From positions 2,170,001 through 2,234,000 of the forward strand of contig NZ_CP042476.1 in the NCBI RefSeq assembly GCF_007993795.1: a stretch of DNA of 64,000 bases. Reading direction: 5' to 3'. This stretch comes from Antarcticibacterium arcticum (GTDB taxonomy: Bacteria; Bacteroidota; Bacteroidia; Flavobacteriales; Flavobacteriaceae). Shown piece after piece: positions 44,413 through 53,985 of this stretch. How positions within the stretch are numbered: position 1 is the first letter of the stretch; every line of letters starts with the position of its first letter. A model generated the notes under the pieces. It was not told the DNA's origin, ran no database searches, and was given only the letters and a program-made list of their open reading frames with translations. Both the position numbers and the translations under genes were made by a program.

Positions 44413-45774
44413 TTATTTAGGTGGTTGATTTAATGTAACATCTGTACCAAGATAATCCTGTACCGTCCTGAAGCCTATATAACTACGTGCAGTATCTGAA
44501 TACTCAAAATCACGTGAGCTAACCTGCAGGAAGTATGCCACATCTTTCCAGGAACCGCCACGCACAACCTTACGCGGATCTTCATCGTTATTAACAGATG
44601 GGTTCATAGAGGACATATATTCATAAGATGAAGGGTCATAAGAGGAATTCACCCACTCTGCAACATTCCCCGCCATATTATATAAATTGTAATCATTAGG
44701 CTCATAAGATTTAGCCTCTACGGTATACAAAGCCTGATCTGCCGCGTAATCTCCCCTTAAAGGCTTAAAGTTCGCCATAAAACAACCACGGTCATTTTTC
44801 GCGTATGGCCCACCCCATGGGTAAGTAGCAGATTCAAGTCCGCCACGCGCGGCATATTCCCATTCTGCTTCTGTAGGCAATCTATAGGTTGGCACATCAT
44901 GGTTTTTCTTGCTTCGGCGGTATGCATTGTGATATAATGTTCTCCACTGGGTAAATGCCTTTGCCTGTTTCCAGGAAACTCCCACAACCGGGTAATCATC
45001 AAAAGCCGTATGCCAGAAGTAATCATTATGCATAGGTTCATTATAGGAATAATTGAAATCTTTGATCCAAACAGCAGTATCTGGGTAAATAGCTACTTCT
45101 TCGGTTATAATAAAATCGCTCCTTTTTTGAGTTTTTGATCTTGCAGCTTTTTGAATATCCATCCAGCGATATCGGAATTTAAGATGTTTTACATCTATGG
45201 TTCGCTGCCCGTTATAAGATTCTTCAATTGGAATATACATCGTATCCATCACACTGGCATACGCCTCGTCCGGATAATCCCTTGTATCCCATATAATATC
45301 AATATCTTTATTAATTTTCCTCCCTTGATAATCATCACTCATCGAGTAATAATTATCATACATATACTTTTCATAAACACTCATGTTCTCCGTGTCCGTA
45401 TCCAAAAATGCAAATTCGCCAATCCCGTCATCTCCGGGAGTAGCTCCTGTAAACTCTGCTTCTACAGCAAGTTTTAAACGCACGATAGAATCGCGCACCC
45501 AGTTGGTAAACTGCCGGTATTCGGCATTGGTAATTTCTGTCTCATCCATATAGAACGTACGCACTGTCACAGTCTTGGGAGGCGCATTTTTCATATCGGC
45601 AATATCTGCATCAGCCTTTCCCATTATAAAAGCTCCACCGGGTATCAATGTCATACCATATGGTTTCTCCGGGTTCCACTTTTTTCCCTGCGCGCCTACT
45701 AATTGTCCCCGATCTCCCCGACTACAACTGGCAAGTATCGCTAAGACTGCAATAAGCGAAATAAATTTCTTCAT
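44413..45774 (-). CDS. gldK: gliding motility/T9SS lipoprotein GldK
   Basis: GldK (PorK) is an outer-membrane lipoprotein with a formylglycine-generating-enzyme-like fold that builds the ring of the type IX secretion system with GldN. The 453-residue product has a lipobox (ILASC, Cys 17), the entry segment PGGAFIMGKADADI near 45, and the SUMF1 core with TEAEWEYAARGG near 316 and MAGNVAEWVNSSYD near 372, ending VVRGGSWKDVAYFLQVSSRD and IGFRTVQ. The catalytic cysteines of true formylglycine enzymes are not evident, as expected for GldK. First gene of the gldKLMN operon. Confidence 0.96.
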   Translation of the reverse strand: MKKFISLIAVLAILASCSRGDRGQLVGAQGKKWNPEKPYGMTLIPGGAFIMGKADADIADMKNAPPKTVTVRTFYMDETEITNAEYRQFTNWVRDSIVRLKLAVEAEFTGATPGDDGIGEFAFLDTDTENMSVYEKYMYDNYYSMSDDYQGRKINKDIDIIWDTRDYPDEAYASVMDTMYIPIEESYNGQRTIDVKHLKFRYRWMDIQKAARSKTQKRSDFIITEEVAIYPDTAVWIKDFNYSYNEPMHNDYFWHTAFDDYPVVGVSWKQAKAFTQWRTLYHNAYRRSKKNHDVPTYRLPTEAEWEYAARGGLESATYPWGGPYAKNDRGCFMANFKPLRGDYAADQALYTVEAKSYEPNDYNLYNMAGNVAEWVNSSYDPSSYEYMSSMNPSVNNDEDPRKVVRGGSWKDVAYFLQVSSRDFEYSDTARSYIGFRTVQDYLGTDVTLNQPPK

Positions 45775-45889
45775 AGTTCTCTCTGGTTATGACATTTTCC
45801 TATTAGGCGGTAAACCTATCTATTTATTTTATAAAAAACAATAGTTTTGGTAAAAATACAGTATTTCTGGAATACCCCCGACAAAAATT

Positions 45890-47056
45890 TTACAGTTCGT
45901 TTTTTCTCTTGGTTTTGTACCAACGCTCCGGAATTACCTGATTACAGGCTTCCAGATAATCCTCATGGTTGCAAGGTAATAACGTATGGCGTTTTAATTT
46001 AGTATTTGAATTTGAAATAAATGGAATTTCTATCCACCATCTTCCACTTACAGGGCTTTTGAAAAACACAAGCACCTCATCATCAATAGGGACCTGATAT
46101 TTTATAAACTCCTTTTTTGCTGAAATAGTATTTTCATTAGTACGATAATTTACCCCCTCAATAAAATACCAGATCATTTGTGCTATCAACATATTTCCCG
46201 CCTTAGGATATCCAGAATGGTACTCATAGATTCCCAAAGAAGTAACTTTATCACTTATCCCGGCATAACGCGCCAGGGCACATATTTCCTTTCCGTCAAA
46301 GCCATTGGGGGAGGAATGAAAATTTCCTCCTATGGCCGAAGCATTTATGGCCCCAATATCTATTCCTACCAGGTTGGCATCCCTCATCACAGGCTCCACT
46401 ATTTTTATATTTCCCGAAACTTCTCCCAGCCTGTAGGCATCAAAGAAAAGGCGGTCCATCAATTCGATCTCATCCTGTGAGTTGAAATATGTTTGATATC
46501 CCACAGCCGAATAATTGAACAAATTATATGGCTTGTTCACAACGATCTTTCCTACATAGGAATTCCCTCCAATTGGTTTTTCAGCATCACCAAGATCAAA
46601 CCTGCTGTCTATGTTCACCAGGTTTACCATTTGGGCAAAGGAATCATAGGCGCGGTATTGCGCATAAATAAGATCCTGACTCCCACCCAGTATTACAGGG
46701 ATCACCCCCTCTTTTAACAGCTCGCTTACCAGGTTTTGTAAAGCATAATAAGTATCCTCTACGCTTTCTCCCTTTTCAATATCTCCAAGATCGGCCACTT
46801 TCAAATGCCAGTTACCGGGAAAAAGGCTGTAAAAATCTTTCCTTATCTTGTTAAAATTAATGTATTCATCTTCTCCTGCACCGGCCAGCCTGGTTTCTTT
46901 CACTCCCACCACAGCAATTTTAATATTGTCAAGGTCGGGGACACCGGCCCGTTGTGTATGTAAGGTTACCTGTTTTCCCAGGTCCTGCGCCTCTGTTGCT
47001 CTTATTTCTTCTACAAGATTTTCATCCAGGGGGCTTAAATATTCAAAATCCATCAA
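45890..47056 (-). CDS. arginase/formimidoylglutamase-fold protein with changed metal site
   Basis: The 388-residue protein has the ureohydrolase fold, usually annotated formimidoylglutamase in flavobacteria. The three metal segments are altered: GGDHS appears as GGSQD (near residue 133), DAHxD as DSRFD (near 157) and SxDxDxxD as GIDIGAINA (near 236). Thus both metal histidines and one aspartate are replaced, and a normal two-manganese centre seems impossible. It may be a structural or regulatory relative. It ends at the gldK side and begins directly after the topA stop codon (no spacer), so it is cotranscribed with topA. The role is unknown. Confidence 0.75.
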   Translation of the reverse strand: MMDFEYLSPLDENLVEEIRATEAQDLGKQVTLHTQRAGVPDLDNIKIAVVGVKETRLAGAGEDEYINFNKIRKDFYSLFPGNWHLKVADLGDIEKGESVEDTYYALQNLVSELLKEGVIPVILGGSQDLIYAQYRAYDSFAQMVNLVNIDSRFDLGDAEKPIGGNSYVGKIVVNKPYNLFNYSAVGYQTYFNSQDEIELMDRLFFDAYRLGEVSGNIKIVEPVMRDANLVGIDIGAINASAIGGNFHSSPNGFDGKEICALARYAGISDKVTSLGIYEYHSGYPKAGNMLIAQMIWYFIEGVNYRTNENTISAKKEFIKYQVPIDDEVLVFFKSPVSGRWWIEIPFISNSNTKLKRHTLLPCNHEDYLEACNQVIPERWYKTKRKNEL

Positions 47057-49597
47057 TTACTTCTTTTTTGATGTAGTTTTCTTTGCAGTTGCTTTTTTGG
47101 CCGGGGCCTTTTTTGCCGCGGGTTTTTTTGCCGCCGCTTTTTTAGCAGGTTTCTTTGCCTTCTTCTCCAGGATATCTTTCACTTCTTCTAAAGATAACTT
47201 GGTGGCATCAACGGTTTTTGGTAATTCGATCTTTGTTTTTCCCTTCAGGATATGAGACCTGCCCCAGCGGGCTTTCTCCACCCGTATTCCTTCTTCCTCC
47301 CAGTGATGTATCACCTTATCCTTTTCTTTCTGCTTTTTATCCTCGATCAATTCTTCTATATCTTCTTTGGATAAATTATCGAAATCGTATTTCTTATTTA
47401 CATTAATAAAGATATCATTCCATTTAAGGAATGGCCCAAAACGGCCTACCCCTTTTTGAACCGGTTTCTGGTCATACATATGTATTGGCGCATCTGCCTT
47501 TTCTTTAGCTTCAATCAATTCCAGGGCACGGTCCATATCCACGCTCATGGGATCCTCCCCTTTTTCCAGGGACACGAATTTTTTACCATAGCGTACATAA
47601 GGGCCAAACCGCCCGTTATTTACTTCTACGGGTTCCCCTTCATACTCCCCAATTTCCTTCGGAAGTTTGAAAAGGTCCATCGCTTCTTCATAGGTAATAG
47701 AATCCAGGGTTTGTTCCGGCATAAGGCCGGCAAACCTGGGTTTTTCTTCATCTTCCACAGAACCTATCTGTACCATAGGGCCAAATTTACCCAGGCGTAC
47801 GCTTACCGGTTTCCCGGTTGCAGGATCTTCCCCCAGGATACGCTCTCCAACCTCGCGTTCGGCATTTTTGGCCACATCAAGTACCTGCGGGTGAAAACCT
47901 GAATAGAAATCTCGCATCATGGTGGTCCACTCCTCATTACCTTCAGCAATATCATCAAAACTCTGCTCCACCTTGGCGGTGAAATTGTAATCCAGGATAT
48001 TGGAAAAATGATTTACAAGGAAATCATTTACCACCATCCCTACCGCGGTAGGGACCAGTTTTCCTTTATCGCTTCCCACGGTCTCTGTAAGTTGTTTTTC
48101 TGAATATTTATCCTTTTTAAGGATTAATTGCTCGTATTTGCGCTCGCTACCTTCTATAGTGCCCTTTTCTACATAATTTCTATTCTGAATAGTAGAAATA
48201 GTTGGTGCATAGGTAGACGGTCTTCCAATTCCCAGCTCTTCCAATTGTTTAACCAGGGATGCTTCAGTATATCTGTAGGGAGGCCGGGTGAACCTCTCGG
48301 TTGCGGTTATGTAATTGTTTTCAAGCTTCTCATTTACCCTTAAAGCCGGCAACATTCCTTCCTGTTCTTCATCCTCCTCATCACTGCTTTCCATATAAAC
48401 TTTTAGGAAGCCATCAAATTTAAGCACCTCGCCATTGGCAGTGAATTGTTTATCGTGCTTGCTGGCATCTATCTTCACATTGGTCCTTTCCAATTGGGCT
48501 TCGCTCATTTGGGAGGCTATAGCGCGTTTCCAGATAAGTTCATATAAACGCACTTCATCGCGATCTGCATTTACCGTATGAATATCAAAATGTGTTGGCC
48601 TGATAGCTTCGTGAGCTTCCTGGGCCCCTTTTGATTTTCCTTTGAACTGCCGGGTCTTGGAATATTTCTCGCCATAGGCCTTCAGGATTTCCTTTTTCGC
48701 ACCATTTCGGGCATCGTCAGACAGGTTTACGCTGTCCGTTCTCATATATGTAATATGACCAGCTTCATAAAGCCGCTGGGCCATGGTCATTGTCTTGCTT
48801 ACAGAAAAATAAAGTTTACGCGATGCTTCCTGTTGTAAGGTGGAAGTTGTAAACGGCGGAGCCGGGGATTTGATCGCCGGTTTGGTGGTAAGATCTGCTA
48901 CCTTGAAATTGGCCCCAATATTTTGCTGAAGGAATTTCCCTGCTTCCTCTTTGGTATCAAAATTCTTGGGAAGTTTTGCCTTAAAGGATTTCCCTTCCTC
49001 ATTCGTAAATTCAGCATCTATCCTGAAAGAAGCTTCGGCTTTAAAGTCCTGGATCTCGCGTTCGCGTTCAACAATAAGTCTTACTGAAACAGATTGCACC
49101 CTTCCAGCAGAAAGACCGCCTTTAACTTTTCTCCATAAGATAGGAGAAAGTTCATAACCTACCAGCCTGTCCAGAACCCGTCGTGCCTGTTGTGCATTTA
49201 CCAGGTCATAATTTATATTTCTGGGATTTTCAATCGCTTTTAAAATCGCGGTTTTTGTGATCTCGTGAAAAACAATTCGTTTGGTTTTATTCTTATCCAA
49301 CTTCAGTTCTTCCGCAAGATGCCAGGCAATAGCTTCCCCCTCGCGATCCTCATCACTTGCCAGCCAAACCATATCGGCATTCTTGGCCAGCTTCTTCAAT
49401 TTATTTACTACGTCCTTCTTATCCTTGTTAACTATATATTTTGGCGTGAAATTTCCTTCAGTATCCACCCCAAGCTCCTTTGTGGGAAGATCTGCGATAT
49501 GCCCGAAACTTGATTCCACGGTATAATCCTTTCCCAAAAATTTCTCAATGGTTTTTGCCTTGGCAGGAGACTCCACGATCACTAAATTCTTTGCCAT
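47057..49597 (-). CDS. topA: DNA topoisomerase I with histone-like tail
   Basis: TopA relaxes negative supercoils by cutting one strand. From the ATG at 49597 the product has 846 residues and starts MAKNLVIVESPAKAKTIEKFLG, the Toprim start; an upstream in-frame start is unneeded. The metal motif DEDREGEAIAWHL lies near residue 96 and the catalytic tyrosine in ITYMRTDSVNLS near 291. The C-terminal part holds several repeats with RFGPYVRYG-like sequence but no zinc cysteines. The last about 35 residues are nearly all lysine, alanine and proline (KKAAAKKPAAKK type), like histone H1 tails, and likely bind DNA. A TACTTTTG box precedes the start. Confidence 0.95.
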   Translation of the reverse strand: MAKNLVIVESPAKAKTIEKFLGKDYTVESSFGHIADLPTKELGVDTEGNFTPKYIVNKDKKDVVNKLKKLAKNADMVWLASDEDREGEAIAWHLAEELKLDKNKTKRIVFHEITKTAILKAIENPRNINYDLVNAQQARRVLDRLVGYELSPILWRKVKGGLSAGRVQSVSVRLIVEREREIQDFKAEASFRIDAEFTNEEGKSFKAKLPKNFDTKEEAGKFLQQNIGANFKVADLTTKPAIKSPAPPFTTSTLQQEASRKLYFSVSKTMTMAQRLYEAGHITYMRTDSVNLSDDARNGAKKEILKAYGEKYSKTRQFKGKSKGAQEAHEAIRPTHFDIHTVNADRDEVRLYELIWKRAIASQMSEAQLERTNVKIDASKHDKQFTANGEVLKFDGFLKVYMESSDEEDEEQEGMLPALRVNEKLENNYITATERFTRPPYRYTEASLVKQLEELGIGRPSTYAPTISTIQNRNYVEKGTIEGSERKYEQLILKKDKYSEKQLTETVGSDKGKLVPTAVGMVVNDFLVNHFSNILDYNFTAKVEQSFDDIAEGNEEWTTMMRDFYSGFHPQVLDVAKNAEREVGERILGEDPATGKPVSVRLGKFGPMVQIGSVEDEEKPRFAGLMPEQTLDSITYEEAMDLFKLPKEIGEYEGEPVEVNNGRFGPYVRYGKKFVSLEKGEDPMSVDMDRALELIEAKEKADAPIHMYDQKPVQKGVGRFGPFLKWNDIFINVNKKYDFDNLSKEDIEELIEDKKQKEKDKVIHHWEEEGIRVEKARWGRSHILKGKTKIELPKTVDATKLSLEEVKDILEKKAKKPAKKAAAKKPAAKKAPAKKATAKKTTSKKK

Positions 49598-49616
49598 AAA
49601 TATTTTTTTCTTGCTG

Positions 49617-49624
49617 CAAAAGTA
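49617..49624 (-). promoter_or_regulatory. TANNTTTG box before topA
   Basis: On the minus strand the box reads TACTTTTG, 19 bases before the ATG at 49597. It supports that start codon and would begin the topA and arginase-fold transcript. No TTTG is seen at the ideal distance upstream. Confidence 0.5.
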
Positions 49625-49759
49625 TATCAATTTTTTTTGACCTCACTAAAACCGCGCAATAATAGACCGTAAAGAGATCTTATAACCGGTTTTTTGAAAA
49701 GTAAAATTGCAGGTATTTCTACTAAAGATGCAGCCCGCGCACATTATATTAAAATACAG

Positions 49760-50983
49760 TTAAAGCTCAAAAGTGCTTATAAGGGTAATTTCTGCACTCT
49801 TATAACTATATTGTCTTAATTTGTTCTCTCCTATCATTATTAAAACACTTTCTCCGGGAATTACATCATAAGCATTTACATCTTCAAAATGGTCGGTTAA
49901 TACAAGCTCAGGAGTGTTGGCAGTATTATAGACCTTGAGGCCTGATGGGCCCTCACAAACAAAAAGCTTATCCTTGTGTATGCCCAACCCATACGGGCTA
50001 TCCATTTGGTAGATCTTTAAGAGTTGCGGGTTTGCTTTATCCTTTACATCAATTATTTCGAGTTGGTTATTATTCTGGCCGCACTCGTTACCACCTCTAA
50101 TAGTCACGTAGGCAATATCGCCGTCCACCACTACCGGGTCGCAGCCCATTACATGTTGCACATGTGACATAAATAAGGGCGTGGAAGGATCTTCAATACT
50201 ATATATATACATGCCCACGGCACTTCCCAGGTAAAGAAAGCCCTCTTTATTAAAAATAGTTTCTATTTGCCAGCCTACAGACTCTGATCTTAATTTTTGT
50301 AAATTGATAGAATTACCTATATCAAATACATTAAGCGTGTATGGGCTCACGGTGTAAAGATAATCTCCTGCTATATTGAAGCGGGCCATAGAACCACCGG
50401 TGCCGGTAGTGGATGACTCGTTTGCACTGTTGGAAACCCACCCACCTCTGTCAAACAAAAATGAGTCCTCGGGTTTGGGCCGGGTCTCAAGGGTATATCC
50501 TACAATAATATCTTCTCCAAAACGCACCCCGGAATAATCTGCATAGGCTGCGCCGGCAGGCATTGGAGGATGATAATCATCAAAAACATCCTCAAGGCGC
50601 TCCATCACCTTAATATTATTAATATCGCTAATATCAAAAGTTACAAGGTCCCGACCGGAGTTTGCGTAAAGTATCTCATCCTTTATGGCGATATCTGTAT
50701 TACCCGGGATCTTTAAAAATTTCTTTTTTATGGGATTGTAATTAGAATTTTCAAGCACCAGCACTCCTTTATTAATATCGTTTATAAAGATGTAATTCTT
50801 ATAGGTATATATCTTCCCCGACTCCTCAACATTTTTTGGATCATTGACAGCAACCGATGCCCTAAAATCGGCTATTGTGAGGGTTACAGGAACGGCGACT
50901 TCAACAGTATCACCGGGTACAGGATCTTTTTCGCAGGAAACAAATAACAAGGCGATAACGGAAGAAAGCAGATATTTTTTCAT
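49760..50983 (-). CDS. LVIVD-repeat lipoprotein
   Basis: The 407-residue protein has a lipobox LFVSC (Cys 17) and then a chain of beta-propeller-like repeats of about 40-50 residues with motifs such as LVTFDISDINNIKVME, LNVFDIGNSINLQKL, MYIYSIEDPSTPLFMS and LEIIDVKDKANPQLL. This is the LVIVD repeat, found in surface proteins of Bacteroidota. It is probably anchored in the outer membrane. The function is unknown. It is divergent from miaB. Confidence 0.82.
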   Translation of the reverse strand: MKKYLLSSVIALLFVSCEKDPVPGDTVEVAVPVTLTIADFRASVAVNDPKNVEESGKIYTYKNYIFINDINKGVLVLENSNYNPIKKKFLKIPGNTDIAIKDEILYANSGRDLVTFDISDINNIKVMERLEDVFDDYHPPMPAGAAYADYSGVRFGEDIIVGYTLETRPKPEDSFLFDRGGWVSNSANESSTTGTGGSMARFNIAGDYLYTVSPYTLNVFDIGNSINLQKLRSESVGWQIETIFNKEGFLYLGSAVGMYIYSIEDPSTPLFMSHVQHVMGCDPVVVDGDIAYVTIRGGNECGQNNNQLEIIDVKDKANPQLLKIYQMDSPYGLGIHKDKLFVCEGPSGLKVYNTANTPELVLTDHFEDVNAYDVIPGESVLIMIGENKLRQYSYKSAEITLISTFEL

Positions 50984-51052
50984 CGCAGACTAGTGTGTTA
51001 GATTGATCATATAAGTGTAGGGAAAAATAAAGATAAAAAAAAGTCCTGTCAC

Positions 51053-51083
51053 TTTGTCACAATTTTGCTAAAACCTATCTTTG
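51053..51083 (+). promoter_or_regulatory. promoter of miaB
   Basis: TTTG (51053-51056), 19 bases, TATCTTTG (51076-51083): the full Bacteroidota consensus with ideal spacing. Transcription would start near 51088, shortly before the coding start. Confidence 0.8.
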
Positions 51084-51099
51084 CAGGCTAAATTAGCCC

Positions 51100-52557
51100 G
51101 TGGCTATAGATAGAATTATGGAGAAGATCATAGATGAAAAATTACAGGGAAATACCCTGGAACTTGAACCCAAAGCCGCAAACAGCCGTAAGCTTTTCAT
51201 TGAAAGTTACGGTTGCCAGATGAATTTTGCCGATAGTGAAATTGTCGCCTCTATACTTCATAAAGAAGGCTTTAATACTACCAGCACCCTTGAAGATGCA
51301 GACCTCGTCCTGGTAAATACATGTTCAATAAGAGATAAGGCAGAACAAACTATACGCAAACGCCTTGAAAAATATAATGCCGTAAAAAAGATAAATCCCA
51401 AAATGAAAGTTGGGGTTTTGGGTTGCATGGCAGAGCGGCTTAAAAGCAAGTTCCTGGAAGAAGAAAAGATCGTAGACCTGGTTGTGGGGCCCGATGCTTA
51501 TAAGGACCTGCCCAACCTTATCAATGAGGTGGAAGAAGGCCGCAATGCCGTAAATGTACTTCTCTCAAAGGATGAAACTTACGGGGATATCTCCCCGGTA
51601 AGATTGCAAACCAACGGGGTATCTGCGTTTGTCTCCATTACCCGCGGTTGTGACAATATGTGTACTTTTTGCGTGGTTCCGTTTACAAGAGGGCGAGAGC
51701 GCAGCAGGGATCCGCAAAGCATCCTGGAGGAAATTAACGACCTTGCCTCCAAAGGTTACAAGGAGATCACTTTATTAGGTCAAAATGTAGACAGTTACCT
51801 TTGGTATGGCGGCGGACTTAAAAAAGATTTCAGGAATGCCAGTGAGATGCAAAAGGCGACTGCTACTGGTTTTGCCGATCTATTAAAACTGGTTGCGGAA
51901 GCCCAGCCAAAAATGAGGGTGCGTTTTTCAACTTCCAATCCTCAGGATATGACCGTTGATGTTATAGAAGTAATGGCGAGGTACCGCAATATTTGTAATT
52001 ATATCCACCTGCCCGTACAAAGCGGGAGCAACCGGATATTAAAGGAAATGAACCGCCTGCACACCCGGGAAGAATATTTTGCCCTTATAGATACTATAAG
52101 AAAGTTGATTCCTGACTGTGCGATCTCACAGGATCTAATCACAGGTTTCCCAACAGAAACCGAAGAAGATCACCAGGATACCCTGTCGCTTATGGAATAC
52201 GTAAAATACGATTACGGGTTTATGTTCGCTTATTCTGAAAGACCCGGAACCATGGCGGCAAGAAAACTGGAAGATGATGTGCCCGAAGAAACCAAATCCC
52301 GCAGGCTTGCTGAAATTGTTGCCCTTCAAAGGGAACATAGTTTATACAGGACCCAACAATTCCTTGGCAAAACTGTTGAAGTTTTGATAGAAAAGGAGTC
52401 TAAGAAATCGACCCTGGAATGGAGCGGCCGTACAGAACAAAACACGGTAGCCGTATTCCCGAAAGAACATTATAAAGTTGGGGATTTTGTTATGGTTGAG
52501 ATCCTGGATTGCACCAGTGCAACGCTGAAGGGGAAAGCAGTTGGTATGGCCCCTTAA
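51100..52557 (+). CDS. miaB: tRNA methylthiotransferase MiaB
   Basis: MiaB is a radical-SAM enzyme that adds a methylthio group to isopentenyl-adenosine 37 in tRNAs. The 485-residue product has the N-terminal domain with SYGCQMNFADSE near 32-43 and further cysteines in VNTCSIRD and LGCMAERL, the radical-SAM cluster CDNMCTFC near 182-189, and a C-terminal TRAM domain (about 415-480). All three cysteines of both iron-sulfur clusters are present. The start used is a GTG (read as Met) at 51100; an ATG seven codons later at 51118 is also possible. It begins a plus-strand run of genes continuing to groEL. Confidence 0.96.
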   Translation: MAIDRIMEKIIDEKLQGNTLELEPKAANSRKLFIESYGCQMNFADSEIVASILHKEGFNTTSTLEDADLVLVNTCSIRDKAEQTIRKRLEKYNAVKKINPKMKVGVLGCMAERLKSKFLEEEKIVDLVVGPDAYKDLPNLINEVEEGRNAVNVLLSKDETYGDISPVRLQTNGVSAFVSITRGCDNMCTFCVVPFTRGRERSRDPQSILEEINDLASKGYKEITLLGQNVDSYLWYGGGLKKDFRNASEMQKATATGFADLLKLVAEAQPKMRVRFSTSNPQDMTVDVIEVMARYRNICNYIHLPVQSGSNRILKEMNRLHTREEYFALIDTIRKLIPDCAISQDLITGFPTETEEDHQDTLSLMEYVKYDYGFMFAYSERPGTMAARKLEDDVPEETKSRRLAEIVALQREHSLYRTQQFLGKTVEVLIEKESKKSTLEWSGRTEQNTVAVFPKEHYKVGDFVMVEILDCTSATLKGKAVGMAP

Positions 52558-52697
52558 CCCCCAAAGGGGGAACCTGGGTTACCTTAATATTACTAAAAAC
52601 AAATTATGTCCTATAAATTCTTTTGTAAATTAATAATTAACACAGCTCTTCACTCTCCCTTTGGGAGCTGCGGGGCAAATAATTCCCCCTTTGGGGG
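52558..52697. repeat. three GC-rich mini-palindromes between miaB and the activator gene
   Basis: CCCCCAAAGGGGG at 52558-52570, CTCCCTTTGGGAG at 52655-52667 and CCCCCTTTGGGGG at 52685-52697 share one plan: five-base arms around three A or T. The first abuts the miaB stop and may stop transcription; the last lies 11 bases before the next ATG and could hide the ribosome binding region. Confidence 0.7.
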
Positions 52698-52707
52698 CTA
52701 GGGGGCT

Positions 52708-53964
52708 ATGGAATCTATACAGGCAATAAAACAGCGGTTTGAGATCATTGGGAATGACCCAAAACTCAACCGCGCAGTAGAAAAAGCGATCCAGGTTGCC
52801 CCTACAGATATTTCTGTATTGGTTACCGGGGAAAGCGGCGTGGGAAAAGAAGCGATCCCAAAGATTATTCATGCCCTCTCCCACCGTAAACATGGGAAAT
52901 ATATTGCTGTTAACTGTGGTGCAATTCCTGAAGGGACTATAGACAGTGAACTTTTTGGCCATGAAAAAGGCGCCTTTACCGGAGCTTCCCAAACCCGCAG
53001 CGGGTATTTTGAGGTGGCCGATGGCGGTACGATTTTTCTGGATGAAGTGGGAGAACTTCCCCTTACTACCCAGGTGCGGCTGTTACGCGTACTGGAGAAC
53101 GGAGAATTTATTAAAGTGGGATCCTCCAAGGTACAAAAAACCAATGTGCGCATAGTGGCGGCGACCAATCTCAATATGTTTGATGCCATTAAAAAAGAAC
53201 GCTTCCGGGAAGACCTGTATTACAGGTTAAGCACTATTGAGATCAACCTGCCTCCGCTTAGGGAACGCAAGGATGACATTCACTTGTTGTTCAGGAAATT
53301 TGCTGCAGATTTTGCCCTCAAGTACAAAATGCCCACCATTCGCCTGGAGGATGATGCCGTGCAACTATTGCAGTCCTATCGCTGGGGAGGAAACGTAAGG
53401 CAGCTGCGAAACATTGCCGAGCAGATCTCGGTACTTGAACAGGAAAGAAACATAAGCGTTTCTCAATTAAAATCATATCTTCCGGATATAGGAAGCAACC
53501 TTCCAGCTGTGATAGCAGATAAGAAAAAGGAGAGCGATTTCAGCAATGAAAGAGAGATCCTCTATAAGGTTCTTTTTGATATGAAAAGCGACCTCAACGA
53601 TCTTAAAAAACTTACCATGAAACTCATGGAAAGTGGCAATCACCAGCAGGTGCAGGAGGAACACGAAAGTCTTATTCAAAAGATTTACCGCGACGAGGGA
53701 GATGAAGATGTAGAAATGGAAGACCTTACTGAAGATAATACCGAGGTCTTGCAAATTGCCCAAAATAAATCCCGCGAACAGGAAGATAAATATTATTTTG
53801 CTGAAGAGATTGAGGAAGAAGAAACCCTTTCCCTTCACGACAAAGAATTGGAACTCATTAAAAAATCTCTGGACAGGCATCACGGAAAACGGAAAAATGC
53901 CGCTGAAGAACTGGGAATAAGTGAGCGCACCCTTTACAGAAAGATCAAACAATACAACCTGTAA
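52708..53964 (+). CDS. sigma-54-type transcription activator without receiver domain
   Basis: The 418-residue protein has an AAA+ domain with Walker A GESGVGKE near residue 47, the sigma-54 contact loop EKGAFTGA near 90, Walker B GGTIFLDEVGEL near 109 and an arginine finger region FREDLYYRL near 169, then a long acidic linker (about 320-385) and a Fis-type helix-turn-helix at the end (RKNAAEELGISERTLYRKIKQ). No N-terminal sensory domain exists. Proteins of this kind are conserved in flavobacteria next to miaB and secG. It may need sigma-54, but its targets are not known. Confidence 0.9.
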   Translation: MESIQAIKQRFEIIGNDPKLNRAVEKAIQVAPTDISVLVTGESGVGKEAIPKIIHALSHRKHGKYIAVNCGAIPEGTIDSELFGHEKGAFTGASQTRSGYFEVADGGTIFLDEVGELPLTTQVRLLRVLENGEFIKVGSSKVQKTNVRIVAATNLNMFDAIKKERFREDLYYRLSTIEINLPPLRERKDDIHLLFRKFAADFALKYKMPTIRLEDDAVQLLQSYRWGGNVRQLRNIAEQISVLEQERNISVSQLKSYLPDIGSNLPAVIADKKKESDFSNEREILYKVLFDMKSDLNDLKKLTMKLMESGNHQQVQEEHESLIQKIYRDEGDEDVEMEDLTEDNTEVLQIAQNKSREQEDKYYFAEEIEEEETLSLHDKELELIKKSLDRHHGKRKNAAEELGISERTLYRKIKQYNL

Positions 53965-53985
53965 TATTTGAAGCAAATAGCCTGC

